In this document: positions 21,590 to 32,462 of the stretch, piece by piece
Layout: the number at the start of each line of letters is the position of its first letter
Numbering within the stretch: the stretch's first letter is position 1
Source: Nephrocerus scutellatus
Taxonomy: Eukaryota; Arthropoda; Insecta; Diptera; Pipunculidae
Length of the DNA: 64,000 bases
Reading direction: 5' to 3'
NCBI GenBank assembly: GCA_947095585.1
Contig: OX352765.1
Span: 58,244,920 to 58,308,919 of the forward strand
Notes under the pieces: model-generated
What the model was told of the DNA's origin: nothing
The model's input: the letters and a program-made list of their open reading frames with translations, nothing else
Databases searched by the model: none
Position numbers and translations under genes: made by a program

Positions 21590-23052
21590 TGGTGAGGAAG
21601 GAAGTAGTGATTTGAGGGGATATCACTTGGCTTGATTTCCTTCATGTGTCCCAGGTCGATGTATTCTTGCATAAAAGCCCTGTATTGGGTCTTTAGGTGA
21701 GGATTTTTTTCTAATTTCCTTTCGATGGCGAAAAAGCGGCGCATCGCTGTTTCCTTTGATTCCCCTAAAACGCTTGGGGATTGCGAAAATGGTAGTTCGA
21801 CAGTAAATCGGCCATCTATTCCTCTTACCGTATTTTTATGATAATGTTCTTCACATTTCTGTTCTACCGCGCTGAGTTTTTTCTTCGGTGTCTCCGCATC
21901 TTCTTCAATTTTCCAAAATCTCTCTAGTTGATCGTGTAGTTCATTTGTAGATATGCCACAGAATGCGTTCTTAGCGGTGACATTCTTCGTTAGCTTACCT
22001 AAGACTACCCATCCCAATGTGGTATTTTGAAGCGTAGGTAGATTTTTCCCCATTTTCACTTGTCCAACGCACATAAGTTCAGAGTATAATTCTGCGCCAA
22101 GCAAAATGTCAATTTTTTTAGATTTGTTGAAGTGAGGGTCAGCTAATTGTAAGTTTGCTGGAACCTTCCACCCAATGATTTTGACGTCTTGTCTTGGCTG
22201 TTCAGACGTTATTTTAGGCAGTATGAAGACCTCAACTGTTGCTCTAAAACTTGTATTTTTGGACTGTATTTCGAGTGTGGTTCTTGTATGTGATTTGGAT
22301 TTTGATGATCCTATTCCATCTATTTGGAGTTGCTGGGTCATCCCTTTAAGACCCAATTTTCTGTATAGGTTCTCAGAGATGAATGAAAGCTGAGAGCCAG
22401 AGTCAAGTATTGCTGTTGCCTCTACTGTGTTTCTTTGACTATCTAAAATGTTGATCCTTGCTGTTGCTAGAAAAACGTAGGATGTCTCTTTCCTTTCATG
22501 AAATGCAGCATTGGTTGATGCACGCTGAAGATCTTTGGAAAGATTTGGCTTATAATTCTCTTTCTGAGCACCAAAGTGCAACAGAGTATTGTGTTTCTGT
22601 TGGAACCTTAAACATGTTCCGGATTTGCAGTCGCGGTATGCATGACCGGCCTTTAAGCAATTTAGGCAGAGCTTTAGGTCTCGTACCTTAAAATTTCGTT
22701 CTTGTGGAGACATTTGTAGGAACCTCTGACATTTCGCTAACATGTGAGAGGCGTCTTTGCATAAGTGGCACGTCCTTTCATTTTCCGTTGTGATTAAACA
22801 ATTTGACTTGTTGTTCAATCTTTGGAAAGGTCTTTCTCTTCTATCACCAAGGGCTTCTAACATCTGGAAACGCTTCTCCAAAAACGCTAGAAATGTTGAA
22901 ACTTGCGGTACTTCACGGGGATTGGACAAGGACTGCTCAAATAACCGGTGGCTTTCTGGATCCAACTTCTGTAGCATTAGGTGTAATACTAATGCGTCCC
23001 AACTGGATGTTTCTATGCCAAGGTTGCCAATACCAAGCAATGCTTCCTTCAA
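21526..23052 (-). pseudogene. BEL Gag C-terminus, zinc knuckle, protease and RT stub
   Basis: Continues the Gag frame from 23057. It holds CHLCKDASHMLAKC and CLNCLKAGHAYRDC zinc knuckles, then an aspartic protease with ILDSGSQLSFIS (DSG, typical for BEL/Pao) and GWVVLGKL. The RT N-terminus follows (MRRFFAIERKL; YFLPHHCVQKPGT). Directly after HHCVQKPGT it reads LLMEDNIPP, which belongs to the integrase tail. So the whole RT, RNase H and most of the integrase are gone. A further small frame change separates this from the env-containing frame. Confidence 0.85.
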
Positions 23053-23056
23053 TCCA

Positions 23057-23749
23057 TCATTCCTTTTTTTTTAGTCCACCTGCGGACACTGTGTTAAGGA
23101 CTGGTAGAGCCATGAATTTCTGTATGAACGCTGAGACGATTAGGCGCTTATTTTCATAACGGTCCTTTAGAATCGTCCAGGCGGTTTCATAACTTTCCCC
23201 GATTATCGGGAGCTGTTGAATCAGACGTGCAGCATCTCCTGTCACGTTTGCCTTCAAGTAGTACATCTTTTGCGAAAGGCCTATACTTTGTTGGTGTATG
23301 AGTTGCTGGAAGAGTTCTGCAAACTGCCCCCATTGTAAATAATCTCCATTGAATACTGGCAGATTAATTGTTGGTAGTCGAGCAGTAGTCTCGATACCGG
23401 GTTGTGCTATGTTTGCACTTCCTGACGTCCTTCTTTCCATTAGTTGGGTGAGGATGTCATTGTAGGAATCCTCCATTTCAAAAAACTCATCTTGAGAGTA
23501 GGAGCCAGACTCATCTTCTGACACTATCTCTTGATGGATTTTGGAAATGTTGTCCCAATGAGCGTTTACTGCATTCGATCGTTGGTCGATGTAGGCAACT
23601 GACTGTGTTTGCTCCAGATCGACGTTGATCCTTTGAATGAGTCGTTTGAGACCTGCTATTGCAGCAGATTCAGCTCGAATCTGCCTTTGCTGTGCCGTTG
23701 TTGCAGCAGAAGATGTGTTCATGTTCCTTGCCTTCTCAAAGAACTTCAC
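23057..23749 (-). pseudogene. gag: BEL Gag N-terminus
   Basis: Carries the BEL/Pao Gag signature: a coiled, Gln-rich start, then LPVFNGDYLQWGQFAELF and KMYYLKANVTGDAARLI. The start ATG at 23749 lies about 300 bp after the LTR. The frame is lost at a run of eight A (element strand) near 23053-23070; the next frame continues the same domain. This may be an indel in a homopolymer, a sequencing error or, less likely, programmed shifting. Confidence 0.85.
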
Positions 23750-23767
23750 TGTGTTATAAGTGTTGAT

Positions 23768-23974
23768 GGTTGTATCGGCCCAACCTTACGCCTTAACTCT
23801 GTCGGCCGAGTTCTACGCCGTTAAACACTATTTGTTAATAGAAAGACTGTGTCGGCCCAGTCTAACGCCTTACCAATGGTTGTGTAGGCCCAACCACACG
23901 CCTGAGCTCTGTCGGCCGAGCTCAACGCCGTATAACACTATTTAAAAAAATAGAGAGACTGTGTCGGCCCAGTC
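23768..23974 (-). promoter_or_regulatory. Six-hairpin array in the BEL 5' leader
   Basis: Six stem-loops share the 8-nt loop (plus strand TGTCGGCC, with TATCGGCC and TGTAGGCC variants) but have different stems: 23768-23785 GGTTG/CAACC; 23795-23812 AACTC/GAGTT; 23845-23862 GACTG/CAGTC; 23878-23895 GGTTG/CAACC; 23905-23922 AGCTC/GAGCT; 23957-23974 GACTG/CAGTC. Each is followed by an ACGCC-like tag. The array is two copies of a three-hairpin module; between the copies hairpin 2 changes A-T to G-C on both sides. It lies between the primer-binding site and gag, where packaging signals sit. Confidence 0.8.
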
Positions 23975-24040
23975 TAGCGCCTTTAAGATCGAGTACTAGA
24001 GCTCTTACCACTGGTGGGGGAAACTCTGTACTATGCACCG

Positions 24041-24058
24041 ATCACGTCGGGGTCACCA
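24041..24058 (-). promoter_or_regulatory. BEL primer-binding site (tRNA-Trp)
   Basis: On the minus strand TGGTGACCCCGACGTGAT lies 2 nt after the LTR. It matches the complement of the 3' end of animal tRNA-Trp as I recall it. Confidence 0.8.
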
Positions 24059-24060
24059 AA

Positions 24061-24477
24061 TGTTTTCTATAGCGAACAACTGTTTTGTTGCCCGCTTGTG
24101 GAATTAAACAACGCTGGTATGCTGGTTGAATGTAACTCGTCTTTATTGTCAAAATTGCTTTCTTTTATACTTAAATTACTTAAACAAAGTACATGCTAAA
24201 GTCTAATTTGTGAATAACTAGGTTTAAAGTGCTAAGTTAACAAAAAGGCGTATGTAGGTTATATTAAGTGTGTAATTGACATAAAGTGCATTTGTGTGTC
24301 AATATTACCAATAATTCTTAAGTGATTAGTTAACAATAAAATATGTGTAATAAATAAAGTGTATGGAGAAATGCAGAATTGGGTCATTTGTTGCTGTTGC
24401 CACAGCCGATAATGCGATTTGCGGTATTATGCAAAGTAATGCATAATTACTTGATTCGCATATCGTAATATTCAACA
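24061..24477 (-). repeat. BEL 5' LTR
   Basis: 417 bp, matching 18854-19265 apart from a 5-bp insertion (ATATT) near 24260 and about two substitutions. Followed by the AAGAC duplication. Confidence 0.9.
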
Positions 24478-24482
24478 AAGAC

Positions 24483-26379
24483 TGCCCCAGGAAATGTTCC
24501 TCAATGTTCTGCCGCCAGTTCATAGAACACCCAACGCACTGTAACAAGAGCAAGCGCAATACTCTCAGGAAGATGCACAGCCTTGACCACGACAACACCT
24601 CACATATTCTACTTCCCTCCGAAGTTGAATTAGCCATACTCAGTGTAAAACCTTCCAAAGCCATTGGACCGGATGGAATCGCAACGATTATGCTCAAACA
24701 TCCTGGCTCAACAGGTATCACTTACCTCACTCAAATCTTTAACCTCTCACTTGAAACATTGGACATCCCTGACCTTTGAACAGGCAGCTCAAGGATCCTC
24801 ATATCGTCCAATTTCTCTCCTGTCTCCAACAGCGAAAATACTAGAAGCTATACTACTTCCACAGCTTCATTCCAAACTCCAGTTAGCTGAACACCAAAGC
24901 GCAGCACAACCACAGCCCTTTCGGAGATCACAACACTCATCTCGCAAGGACTTAACCAACAGCGTCCCTGTGACCGCACTGTCCTTGTTGCACTGGACCT
25001 ATCTAAGGCATTCGACACCGTTGACCTAGGCATCTTACTACAAGACATCCTAGAGTCACAACTTTCCAACACCACGAAACGTTGGCTTACCAACTACCTT
25101 AATGGTAGGAAATCCTACGTCGAATTTAGGAACAAAAAATCGCCATTCAGGAAAGTCAAGCAAGGTGTACCCCAAGGAGGGGTCCTCTCACCAACACTCT
25201 TCAATCACTACATGGCAAAACTCCCTGCTCCACCTACCGGAGTCAAATTGATATCGTACGCAGACGACTGCACTATTCTTTCCCCAGGCAAGGACATCCC
25301 TGCCATTTGCAGAAACATCAACGCCTACCTCGATACACTAGAAGACTTTTTTACTAGTCGAAATCTAATCCTGTCTCCAGAAAAATCGTCCGCTATACTT
25401 TTCACCACCTGGACCAAAGAAGTCAACCTACAGCTCGACATCTCGATACACGGCAGGATAATCCCTACAATCAAACAATCCAAAGATTTTGGGGGTCACA
25501 TTCGACAATCTGTTGACATTTTCGACTCACTCGGGAAACATTAACAAACGAGTCATGTCCAGAAATAAAGTCCTCAAATCCCTAGCGGGCAGTACATGGG
25601 GTAAGGAGAAAAAAACCCTTCGTACCACATATCAAGCGATTGGCAGATCGGTACTAAATTATGCGGCACCCATTTGGACACCTCGCCTCTGCCGCACACA
25701 ATGGCAGAAGCTTCAATCCTGTCAGAATGCTGCTCTTCGCATCATCACTGGCTGCCACCGCATGTCACATGAGGACCATCTCCATCAAGAAACACAAATT
25801 CTTAAAGTGAAAGAGCACAACGAGCTTCTCGCCAAACAATTCCTACTGGCATGTCACAAACCTGATCACCCGAACCGTGACCTGCTCACCCTCAACACAC
25901 CACCCAGGCATATCCGATCAGATATTCGTATGTTCCGCGAAGAGACAAACCAATTCATCGCACATACACCTCTAGATCCAACAGACTATAAAGCAGCCCT
26001 AAATGCAATACACCAAGCGTCTGTCAGAGCCGCACTAGATGATCGTCAAATTAACATCGTGTTGGGAGGTCGCCCTCCCCCTATACATCTAAGCGAGGAA
26101 AACCTCTCCAGACAAACCAGATCAACCCTGGCACAACTGAGATCAGGATGGAGCTCTTTTCTGAATAGCTACATACACCGCTTACGTGAAAGCATCATCG
26201 ATCAATGCCCGGACTGTGGTGCATCACCACATAACACAGCTCATCTATTCAGCTGCCCGTCCCATCCGACGTTACTCACACCGCTATCACTTTGGACACA
26301 GCCTGTCGAAGCAGCCGCATTTCTGGGCCTGGGCTGTTCCGAAGGCTACACAAACACTTCAACTCAACGTTTGGACTAA
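24483..26379 (+). pseudogene. LINE ORF, C-terminal half: reverse transcriptase and zinc-finger tail
   Basis: Continues the LINE after the BEL insert. The frame starting near 24483 holds the EN-RT linker, then PSKAIGPDGIA. Frames change near 24775, 24890 and 25500. RT motifs are SSYRPISLLSP (24797 on), ALDLSKAFDTVD (near 24990), KQGVPQGGVLSPTLF (near 25160) and the catalytic YADD at 25257-25268. The last 296-codon frame (25489-26379) holds the RT thumb and a C-terminal CPDCGASPHNTAHLFSC zinc finger. The LINE ends about 30 bp later. It is not functional as it stands. Confidence 0.85.
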
Positions 26380-26421
26380 CACGAATTAATAGTTGCTACT
26401 ACAACAACAACATTTAAAGTT

Positions 26422-26984
26422 GCAACCAGTTGAAGGATATGTTAAATATGTGTTGATCTTATTCCTGACGGTAAATCGAGTAACCTCAAAACATACTTGT
26501 AAATAAACGTTTCTTTGTTTAGTCGAAAATATATAATTTATATGTTAAAAATAAGTGAATATCCCTAGAGTCTTATAGGTACATTGGGTTAGGAAGTTCC
26601 AGAATATTTGCTTTATTCCTAAAATTAATTCTTAGCAATGGTACTTTTTTGTAGTCATCATTTTTCTTTCTGTTCGCCGCATAGAAAATTTGCATTGAAG
26701 TACACTATACTGTTAACTTATTTTTTATTTTAACTTTAATATTTTTTTCGCTTTTTTACTAAACTTTCGATTTATAGTGGATCTGAAGCTGACACAACTT
26801 AGCTTTCTCCAAAAAATTAAACAAAATGTATGAAAGTGACACCTAAATAGCTGTCACCCACTAACCATAGCAAAAAAGTGATAGTCAAAGTGATAATCAC
26901 CTAACGTGGAGCAAAAGTATTTATTTTGATTATCAACAATCAACTATCGCCTTAGCCGATTCCACCCCAGAGTAAAGCACCTGG
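26422..26984. other. Unassigned AT-rich stretch
   Basis: No gene seen. 26946-26975 contains TCAACTATCGCC and CCGATTCCACCCC, which also occur on the minus strand near 12385 and 16936; this hints at a shared repeat, but its bounds were not found. Confidence 0.4.
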
Positions 26985-27202
26985 TGTGGTCCTCGCTCTC
27001 TGTACTCTTCGATTTCACAGACTAGATTCTTTTCCAAGGCTGTTTTCTTTCACATGTCAACACTTTTTGCATATATTTTGAGCTCTTTAAATACTTCTTT
27101 GTGTACGCGCTTTCTGCAAGCTTTATGCATTGCTAGGTATGAGACATTCTTAACTTCAGTCGCTAGCTTAAATTCATCATCGAACCAGCCGTTCCGATCT
27201 TT
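26985..27202 (-). pseudogene. LINE remnant (endonuclease-RT linker)
   Basis: The minus-strand frame reads RNGWFDDEFKLATEVKN, then YLAMHKACRKRVHKE, a stop, and KKTALEKN..EIEEYRERG. W-F-D-x-E-C/F-x-x-A-x-x-x-K-N followed by basic helices is typical of the region between endonuclease and RT in several insect LINEs. It has an internal stop and no flanking domains. Confidence 0.5.
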
Positions 27203-27549
27203 ACGACACGTGCATTACGATGGAGTCAGCAGTGCTGATATCAGTATTATTAAGGCGTGTCAATTTCTCCTCTGCGCCAGGCATCTCAGCCGCAGGACCT
27301 ACGCTCCTTCCATAGATTGACCATATTCTTTATGGTCTCTACGTTCCGAAGGGCAGCCGTGCTAAAACAAATCTGATTTGCGGATACAGTCTTTCGTGGT
27401 GATGCAACGGTATCTTATTATGTTCTTTTATTGATGATCAATGTGGTGAGAAAAAATTATTGTCTGATTTACAAAATGTTCTATTTCCTCTGGCGATGCT
27501 GGGTCGTCATGCAAAGAGTACCACAAAGATACATCTTGGTTTCTTTATA

Positions 27550-27664
27550 ACGGGTGTTTTTTTGGGAGGTTTGTTTTTCCGATAGATGTCGTTTTATTTT
27601 ATGACAGTTGTTTTGACAGCTCAAAGTGGCATTTCTACTCAGTATTGTTTGGCAAATCATTATG

Positions 27665-27695
<31 letters not shown>

Positions 27696-27855
27696 ACATT
27701 TGTGAAAAATAGTCGTGGTAGCCATATGCCAGAAATTGTGTTTAACTGTTAAATGCCAAAAAATTATCTACCAAATAAAAAAAAATTTTGGTCATTTCAT
27801 AATTTTATATGTGTTTTATTCAAAAAAAAATCGGCAACCTCTTAAAAAAACACGT
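27550..27855 (+). mobile_element. mariner-like short element, copy 1
   Basis: Bounded by TA dinucleotides (27548-27549, 27856-27857). The ends are AACGGGTGTTTTTTT and AAAAAAACACGTT, an imperfect inverted repeat. It holds a 29-A run at 27665-27693 and no transposase. Copy 2 follows in the opposite orientation. Confidence 0.65.
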
Positions 27856-27863
27856 TATATCTA

Positions 27864-28026
27864 ACGGGTGTTTTTTTAAGAGGTTGCCGATTTTTTTTTT
27901 GAATAAAACACATATAAAATTATGAAATGACCAAAATTTTTTTTTATTTGGTAGATAATTTTTTGGCATTTAACATTTAAACACAATTTCTGGCATATGG
28001 CTACCACGACTATTTTTCACAAATGT

Positions 28027-28076
<50 letters not shown>

Positions 28077-28191
28077 CATAATGATTTGCCAAACAATACT
28101 GAGTAGAAATGCCACTTTGAGCTGTCAAAACAACTGTCATAAAATAAAACGACATCTATCGGAAAAACAAACCTCCCAAAAAAACACCCGT
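27864..28191 (-). mobile_element. mariner-like short element, copy 2, inverted
   Basis: The reverse complement of copy 1 almost base for base, separated from it by a few bases. Ends are ACGGGTGTTTTTTT and AAAAAACACCCGT with TA at both sides. It holds a 48-T run at 28029-28076. Together the pair forms a palindrome of about 640 bp. Confidence 0.65.
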
Positions 28192-28193
28192 TA

Positions 28194-28489
28194 CAACTCA
28201 ACTCAACCGTGCATGTGAATACAGTAGTATTCGGCAACTGTATATCACATGTACATCATCGTATCATTTGTGTTTATTAAAAATATAGATGATCAGTGCG
28301 GTGAATAATATTCGTTCGTTTTTTGAACGCTTCTTTAATCGAACCTCCCGGTGTGCTCCGAATAGAACAAACTGTCTCACCACTGCACTACAGCGAAATT
28401 TGTATCCCACTCGCGTTGCTGCAATCTAGTTGCATCATTCTCTCTTAGGTAGACGCAAGTAGGTAATTTTATTTTTAAATACTCTATAT
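28194..28489. other. Unassigned stretch
   Basis: No gene, RNA or bounded repeat was recognised. Confidence 0.4.
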
Positions 28490-28775
28490 TAACTTCGCGT
28501 GCCAGTGACTGGCGGACTGGCTGGCTGGCTGGTAAGATCTTCTGATCAATTTTTAACCTGTACAAATTTTATATAAAAATACCCGATTTTTCAAATTTTA
28601 TACAGATAATTATCTTCGATTGACAACACATTTTGTAGAAATTTGGTTGTGATCGGCCCCCGTGGTCAGGGGGTGCCCATAAAAATTTTATAAAAAAATT
28701 ACCCGAGTATCTTTGATTACAACACTTTTCATAAATTTTTTGAAGTGATCGGGGCCCGTGGTGAAGGGTCACCCG
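28490..28775. repeat. Dispersed 'CCCGATTT' repeat, second locus
   Basis: Begins with TAACTTCGCGTGCC and a CTGGCTGGCTGGCTGG stretch, then TGATCAATTTTTAACC and two units with ACCCGATTTTTCAAATTTTA, GATTGACAACACATTTTGTA and a GC-rich block (GGGGCCCGTGGT). The locus at 54660-54960 starts the same way, so the repeat has a defined left part. Confidence 0.7.
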
Positions 28776-29249
28776 GGGATGCGCGTGGCATGTGTGTTCA
28801 TATTGAACGCGTCATAACTTTTCGCTACTTTCTGTTTCACTAAAACAACTATTGTCAGAAAGTTTTTTTTTCTTTTCGTAAAAATAAAAACAAACAGATG
28901 TCAATGATCGTCGAATTGCAAATGAAATTGTCATTGGTGCTTGGCACAGCGTGAGCGTTAAGGAAAGGAGGAGAAAAAAGGAGATGTCTATGGATCATAG
29001 AGATGTTGGAAGACAGAGCTTGACAAAGCATTCCACATACGTGGCATACAGCTGGCTATTTTTATTTTTATATATATATATATTTCATTATTTTTATTTT
29101 CTCAGAATTCTTTCATCAATGGATTATGGTCAGAGAAAACTACAAAAAATCTTGACCAAGAAAATATTACAATTTATAAAAATAATGTAAAAAATACTGA
29201 TAAACAATTTTTTTTTAAATATATATTTTATATTAATAAACAACTTATG
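28776..29249. other. Unassigned stretch with T-rich and AT-rich runs
   Basis: Includes a TATATATATATA run near 29070. A 79-codon open frame (28951-29190) shows no domain and is mostly low complexity. Confidence 0.4.
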
Positions 29250-30470
29250 AATACTTTATCCATCATCCTTCAGGAAGTTGTTAACGGCTAATTTGAAGGC
29301 CTGAATTCCATCAAGATAAACCAAATGCGATCTCGGAGCCCCACCCCACACAAATGAATTAAATTCTAAAATTGGTCTAACATAAGATTTATATAATCTT
29401 AATACTTCAGAGGGAGTGAAGTAGAAGTTACAACGTCTAATGAAGCCCAAACATCGGCTAGCTCTTTTTGAAATTTCATAAATATGTTCCTTCCAGGAAA
29501 GATCACTTGATACTTTTAAACCTAACAACTTAAGTGAATCAGATCTCGCAATAGGGGCACCATTAATAACAGGTGGAACATAATGTTGAGTTGTCTTCTG
29601 AGAAAAAAGACAAGACTGGAATTTATTTGGGTTACTCTATTAGAAATGCCCAAATCAAAAATGATTTGAATATTAGATAGAATAGTCAAATTCATTAATT
29701 CACGCGAACCATTCAAGCGAGAATTGGATTCTTTTTGACTGACAAACTCAATGGAAGCCGATAGTGTTGTATCATCAGCAAATGAATGGATATCACAGGT
29801 TGTAGAAGACAACAGGTCGTTGATATATATCAAGAAGAGCGTGGGCGACAAGGTTGACCCTTGAGGCACGCCAGCATTGATCCCATGTGAATCTGAAGAT
29901 ATACCATTTAATACAACTTTTATTTTACGGTTTCATAAGTAATTCTCAATCCATGTAATGAGAGAGTGTAACTTCAGGGCACGAATCTTATTAATAAGAC
30001 AATCATGCCATACTCTATCAAAAGCTTTAGCAATATCTAAGGAAACAACGCTTGATTCACCTAGGTTTTTAATGCTTCGCTGCAAACAATGAGTCATGCA
30101 CGTCATTAGTTCACCTGAAGAGCGATTTTTACGAAATTCATACTGCACATCGGATAAAAGAACATTCGAATCCAGATAGTTCATTAGTCTGAATTTAACG
30201 ATAGATTCCATTACCTTCGGTAGAACCGACAACAAAGCAATAGGACGGTACTTCGTAGGTGCCGATTTATCACCTTTTTTCAGAACGGGTTGAATATTTG
30301 CTATTTTCCAAATTGATGGAAAAACACCTGTCTTCATTGAGAGATAACACAATTTGCTAAGCGGTTTTGCCAAAGTATGATGACAACTTTTTAATACTAA
30401 TGGCGGAATACCGTCGGGGCCAGTCGCTTTATTGGGGTCAAGTTCTTTCAGAATCTTTGTATCTGAACGC
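29250..30470 (-). pseudogene. CR1/Jockey-type LINE reverse transcriptase fragment
   Basis: Read from 30470 downwards: ATGPDGIPPLVLK, then KKGDKSAPTKYRPIALLSVLPK, VSLDIAKAFDRVWHD (motif A), PQGSTLSPTLFLIYINDL (motif B), HSFADDTTLSA (catalytic FADD), then the thumb region LGLKVSSDLSWKEHI and YVRPILEFNSFVWGG. Frames change near 29930 and 29600. Both ends of the LINE are missing and no target duplication was found. The order of motifs is complete for an RT, but the gene is dead. Confidence 0.85.
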
Positions 30471-30827
30471 CTTTACGAATTATATATTTTCTTGATTACC
30501 TTGCAGTTCATGTAGTATTTTTTCCGGGGTGTGGCCCAGACTCCAACCTTTAACAATAAATGTTTGGAATTTTTTTTCCTTCTCTGTATACGTGAAGAAT
30601 TCTGTCCCTGCCTCCTTTAATATGTATTATACTCTATCTTAATTTTTATCATCTGTTACATTTAGCACTGTTTTTTTTTTTTGCCTATTTACCTTTACCT
30701 ATTGCGTCATTAAAAATAATATTTAGGTTTTTTTGGTCTGCGTTTTTTGTTGTTTTTGCTCCACTGCTGTTTTTCGTCGTGGTTCTTTCGGTATTTGTTG
30801 TAAATATTGTGACATTATTTTTATTGG
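30471..30827. other. Unassigned T-rich stretch
   Basis: No gene recognised. Confidence 0.35.
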
Positions 30828-31585
30828 TGTTACGCACTAGTCCCCGCTTTCCCGTAGGAGAAGAGGGAGTGTGCGGGCGAGTTGAATGAGAATAAATAAC
30901 ACCAAATTTTATGTTAAATTTTTTTTCGTAAACTCTGCCCCAGATATTTTTTTGGCTGTCAAGTTGTTCGTTTCCCCTTCAAAACGACTCTACCGAAGAG
31001 CTAAAACAGCTCTCGATATTTTGGGAGATTTACCCCTCTTTATACTAGCACAACAACAACACATGCAACAAAAAAAAGTAAACAAAAGATTTTCGCCTTT
31101 CGTGTTCGATTTTCTTTTTGAAAAGTTCTGCGGTCGAGCGCGATTCTGGGGTAGAGTTTTACGAAAAAAAAATTAACATTAGTATGGTTTAATTATATAT
31201 GGTTTTTTATTTACTTGTTTGGATTATCTTTATGTTATTGCATTAGTGTTTAAGTTCAACTGACGCCTTTAGTAATCGTAGCAGTGGTCTTTTATAATAT
31301 TTTGGATGGATCGACCATCCAATATGATTGGTTGGTTGCGATCCACCAATGGAATGATTGCATCGTGTGCATGAACAAGGGTTCAATACACAAATACAAG
31401 TGCAAGCATATATTCGTAGCACACAGTCGACCTGCGAAATTCGGAAATTCGGTACACGAAGGCACCGGCAATGTGACAGGCTGTGCCGATCATAAAATAG
31501 GTAATTTATTGAAAGCAGATGTGGAAACTAGAGTGAAGCAAGACTGTGTGTGGTCCATTGTGTAATGGTTGTGCCGGTCACAACA
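30828..31585 (-). repeat. Probable LTR (3' LTR of E5, or a separate element)
   Basis: On the plus strand it starts TGTTACGCACTAG and ends GGTCACAACA, followed by CCATTCCCCCTACG, which on the minus strand is a purine tract. This resembles the start and end of the E1 and E4 LTRs. No second copy lies in the window, so the bounds are inferred. Confidence 0.4.
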
Positions 31586-32462
31586 TCCATTCCCCCTACG
31601 AATAAGAAAATTCTTTACCGCGAAAAGGTAAGCATTTTCGTCAAACGAGAATAAACATTATTTGTCGTTAGCAGATACAAAAACCACTTTTTTTTAACCA
31701 CTGATACGAAAAATGTGGTTGGCGTACAAATTTGTTTGTATTATGTTTGTATAAATGTGTTAAGTGCATGAAAGTCCATTACAATCATTTTTTTTATATT
31801 TTTTTTAATATATTTTTTATATATTTTTTTTATTCTATGTATGTAGAATGAGTATATCGTGTAAAGGTATAGTATATAAATATAGGTTTTTTTTAAGTAT
31901 ATATATAAATTTTTTTTTTTGCTGAAATAATAAAATATTTATTTATATATATAAAAGAATGAAAATGATATAATATATTTGTAATATGGTTTTTTTTGAC
32001 GCTTTGTATTTTTAATTTTTTTTTTATTATTATTTTTTTTTATATATATATTTTATATATTTTATATATATTTATTTATATATATAAAAGAATCAAAATT
32101 ATATAATATATTTGTAATATAGTTTTTTTTTTGAGGATTTGTTTTTGAGTTTATTTTATGTTTTAATTGAGATTTTTAAGTGATATAATGGCGATTTTTT
32201 TTTGCAAGATAATGAGTAGGTATATTATAAAATTAAATATCGTGTGATTTCGTATGTTTTGTTTCATTTATTCGTTCTGAAAATACTTCTACGCCAATTA
32301 TTTGTTCAAAGTGGCAAATGAGTAGAGAGATATTAAGTTTAGAATGGATAAGAGGTGGGTATGATTTTCTTTAAGGATGATTTTTAGGATGCTGTTAAAA
32401 AGATAGAAAAAAATTGTTTTTATATGAATTTCCTCTTGTACGTATGGTTCGGATCTTTGTTG
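31586..32462. other. AT-rich low-complexity stretch
   Basis: Long T runs and TATATA blocks between the probable LTR and the E5 env stop. It may be the 3' untranslated part of E5. No gene seen. Confidence 0.5.

Larger units (their letters stand above)
18854..24477 (-). mobile_element. BEL/Pao LTR retrotransposon with env, RT-integrase core deleted
   Basis: A 5.6-kb minus-strand element inside the LINE, flanked by AAGAC at 18849-18853 and 24478-24482, a 5-bp duplication as expected for BEL/Pao. The LTRs (412 and 417 bp) differ by about two substitutions and one 5-bp indel, so it is young. It encodes Gag and protease, then jumps from the first part of RT to the last part of integrase and an env region. 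It cannot copy itself without help. Confidence 0.9.
17163..26408 (+). mobile_element. Full-length LINE (Jockey-superfamily type), split by a BEL element
   Basis: The ends are set by a 13-bp target duplication AACATTTAAAGTT at 17150-17162 and 26409-26421. The 3' end carries a CTACTACAACAACAACAA tail. Without the BEL insert and its 5-bp duplication the LINE is about 3.6 kb. It encodes one ORF: a 2A-like motif, two PHD-like zinc fingers, an endonuclease, RT and a C-terminal zinc-finger region. Two in-frame stops and at least three frameshifts make it inactive. Confidence 0.85.

Noticed and set aside
27997..28218. 73-codon frame over the 48-T run
   Set aside because: A poly-Phe artefact of the homopolymer.
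31284..31565. 93-codon frame in the probable LTR
   Set aside because: No homology seen by eye and no context; chance frame.
32290..32310. AATAATTGGCGTAGAAG on the minus strand, like the E3 LTR end plus primer site
   Set aside because: It would leave an LTR of only about 160 bp after env, and the primer match breaks after GGCG.
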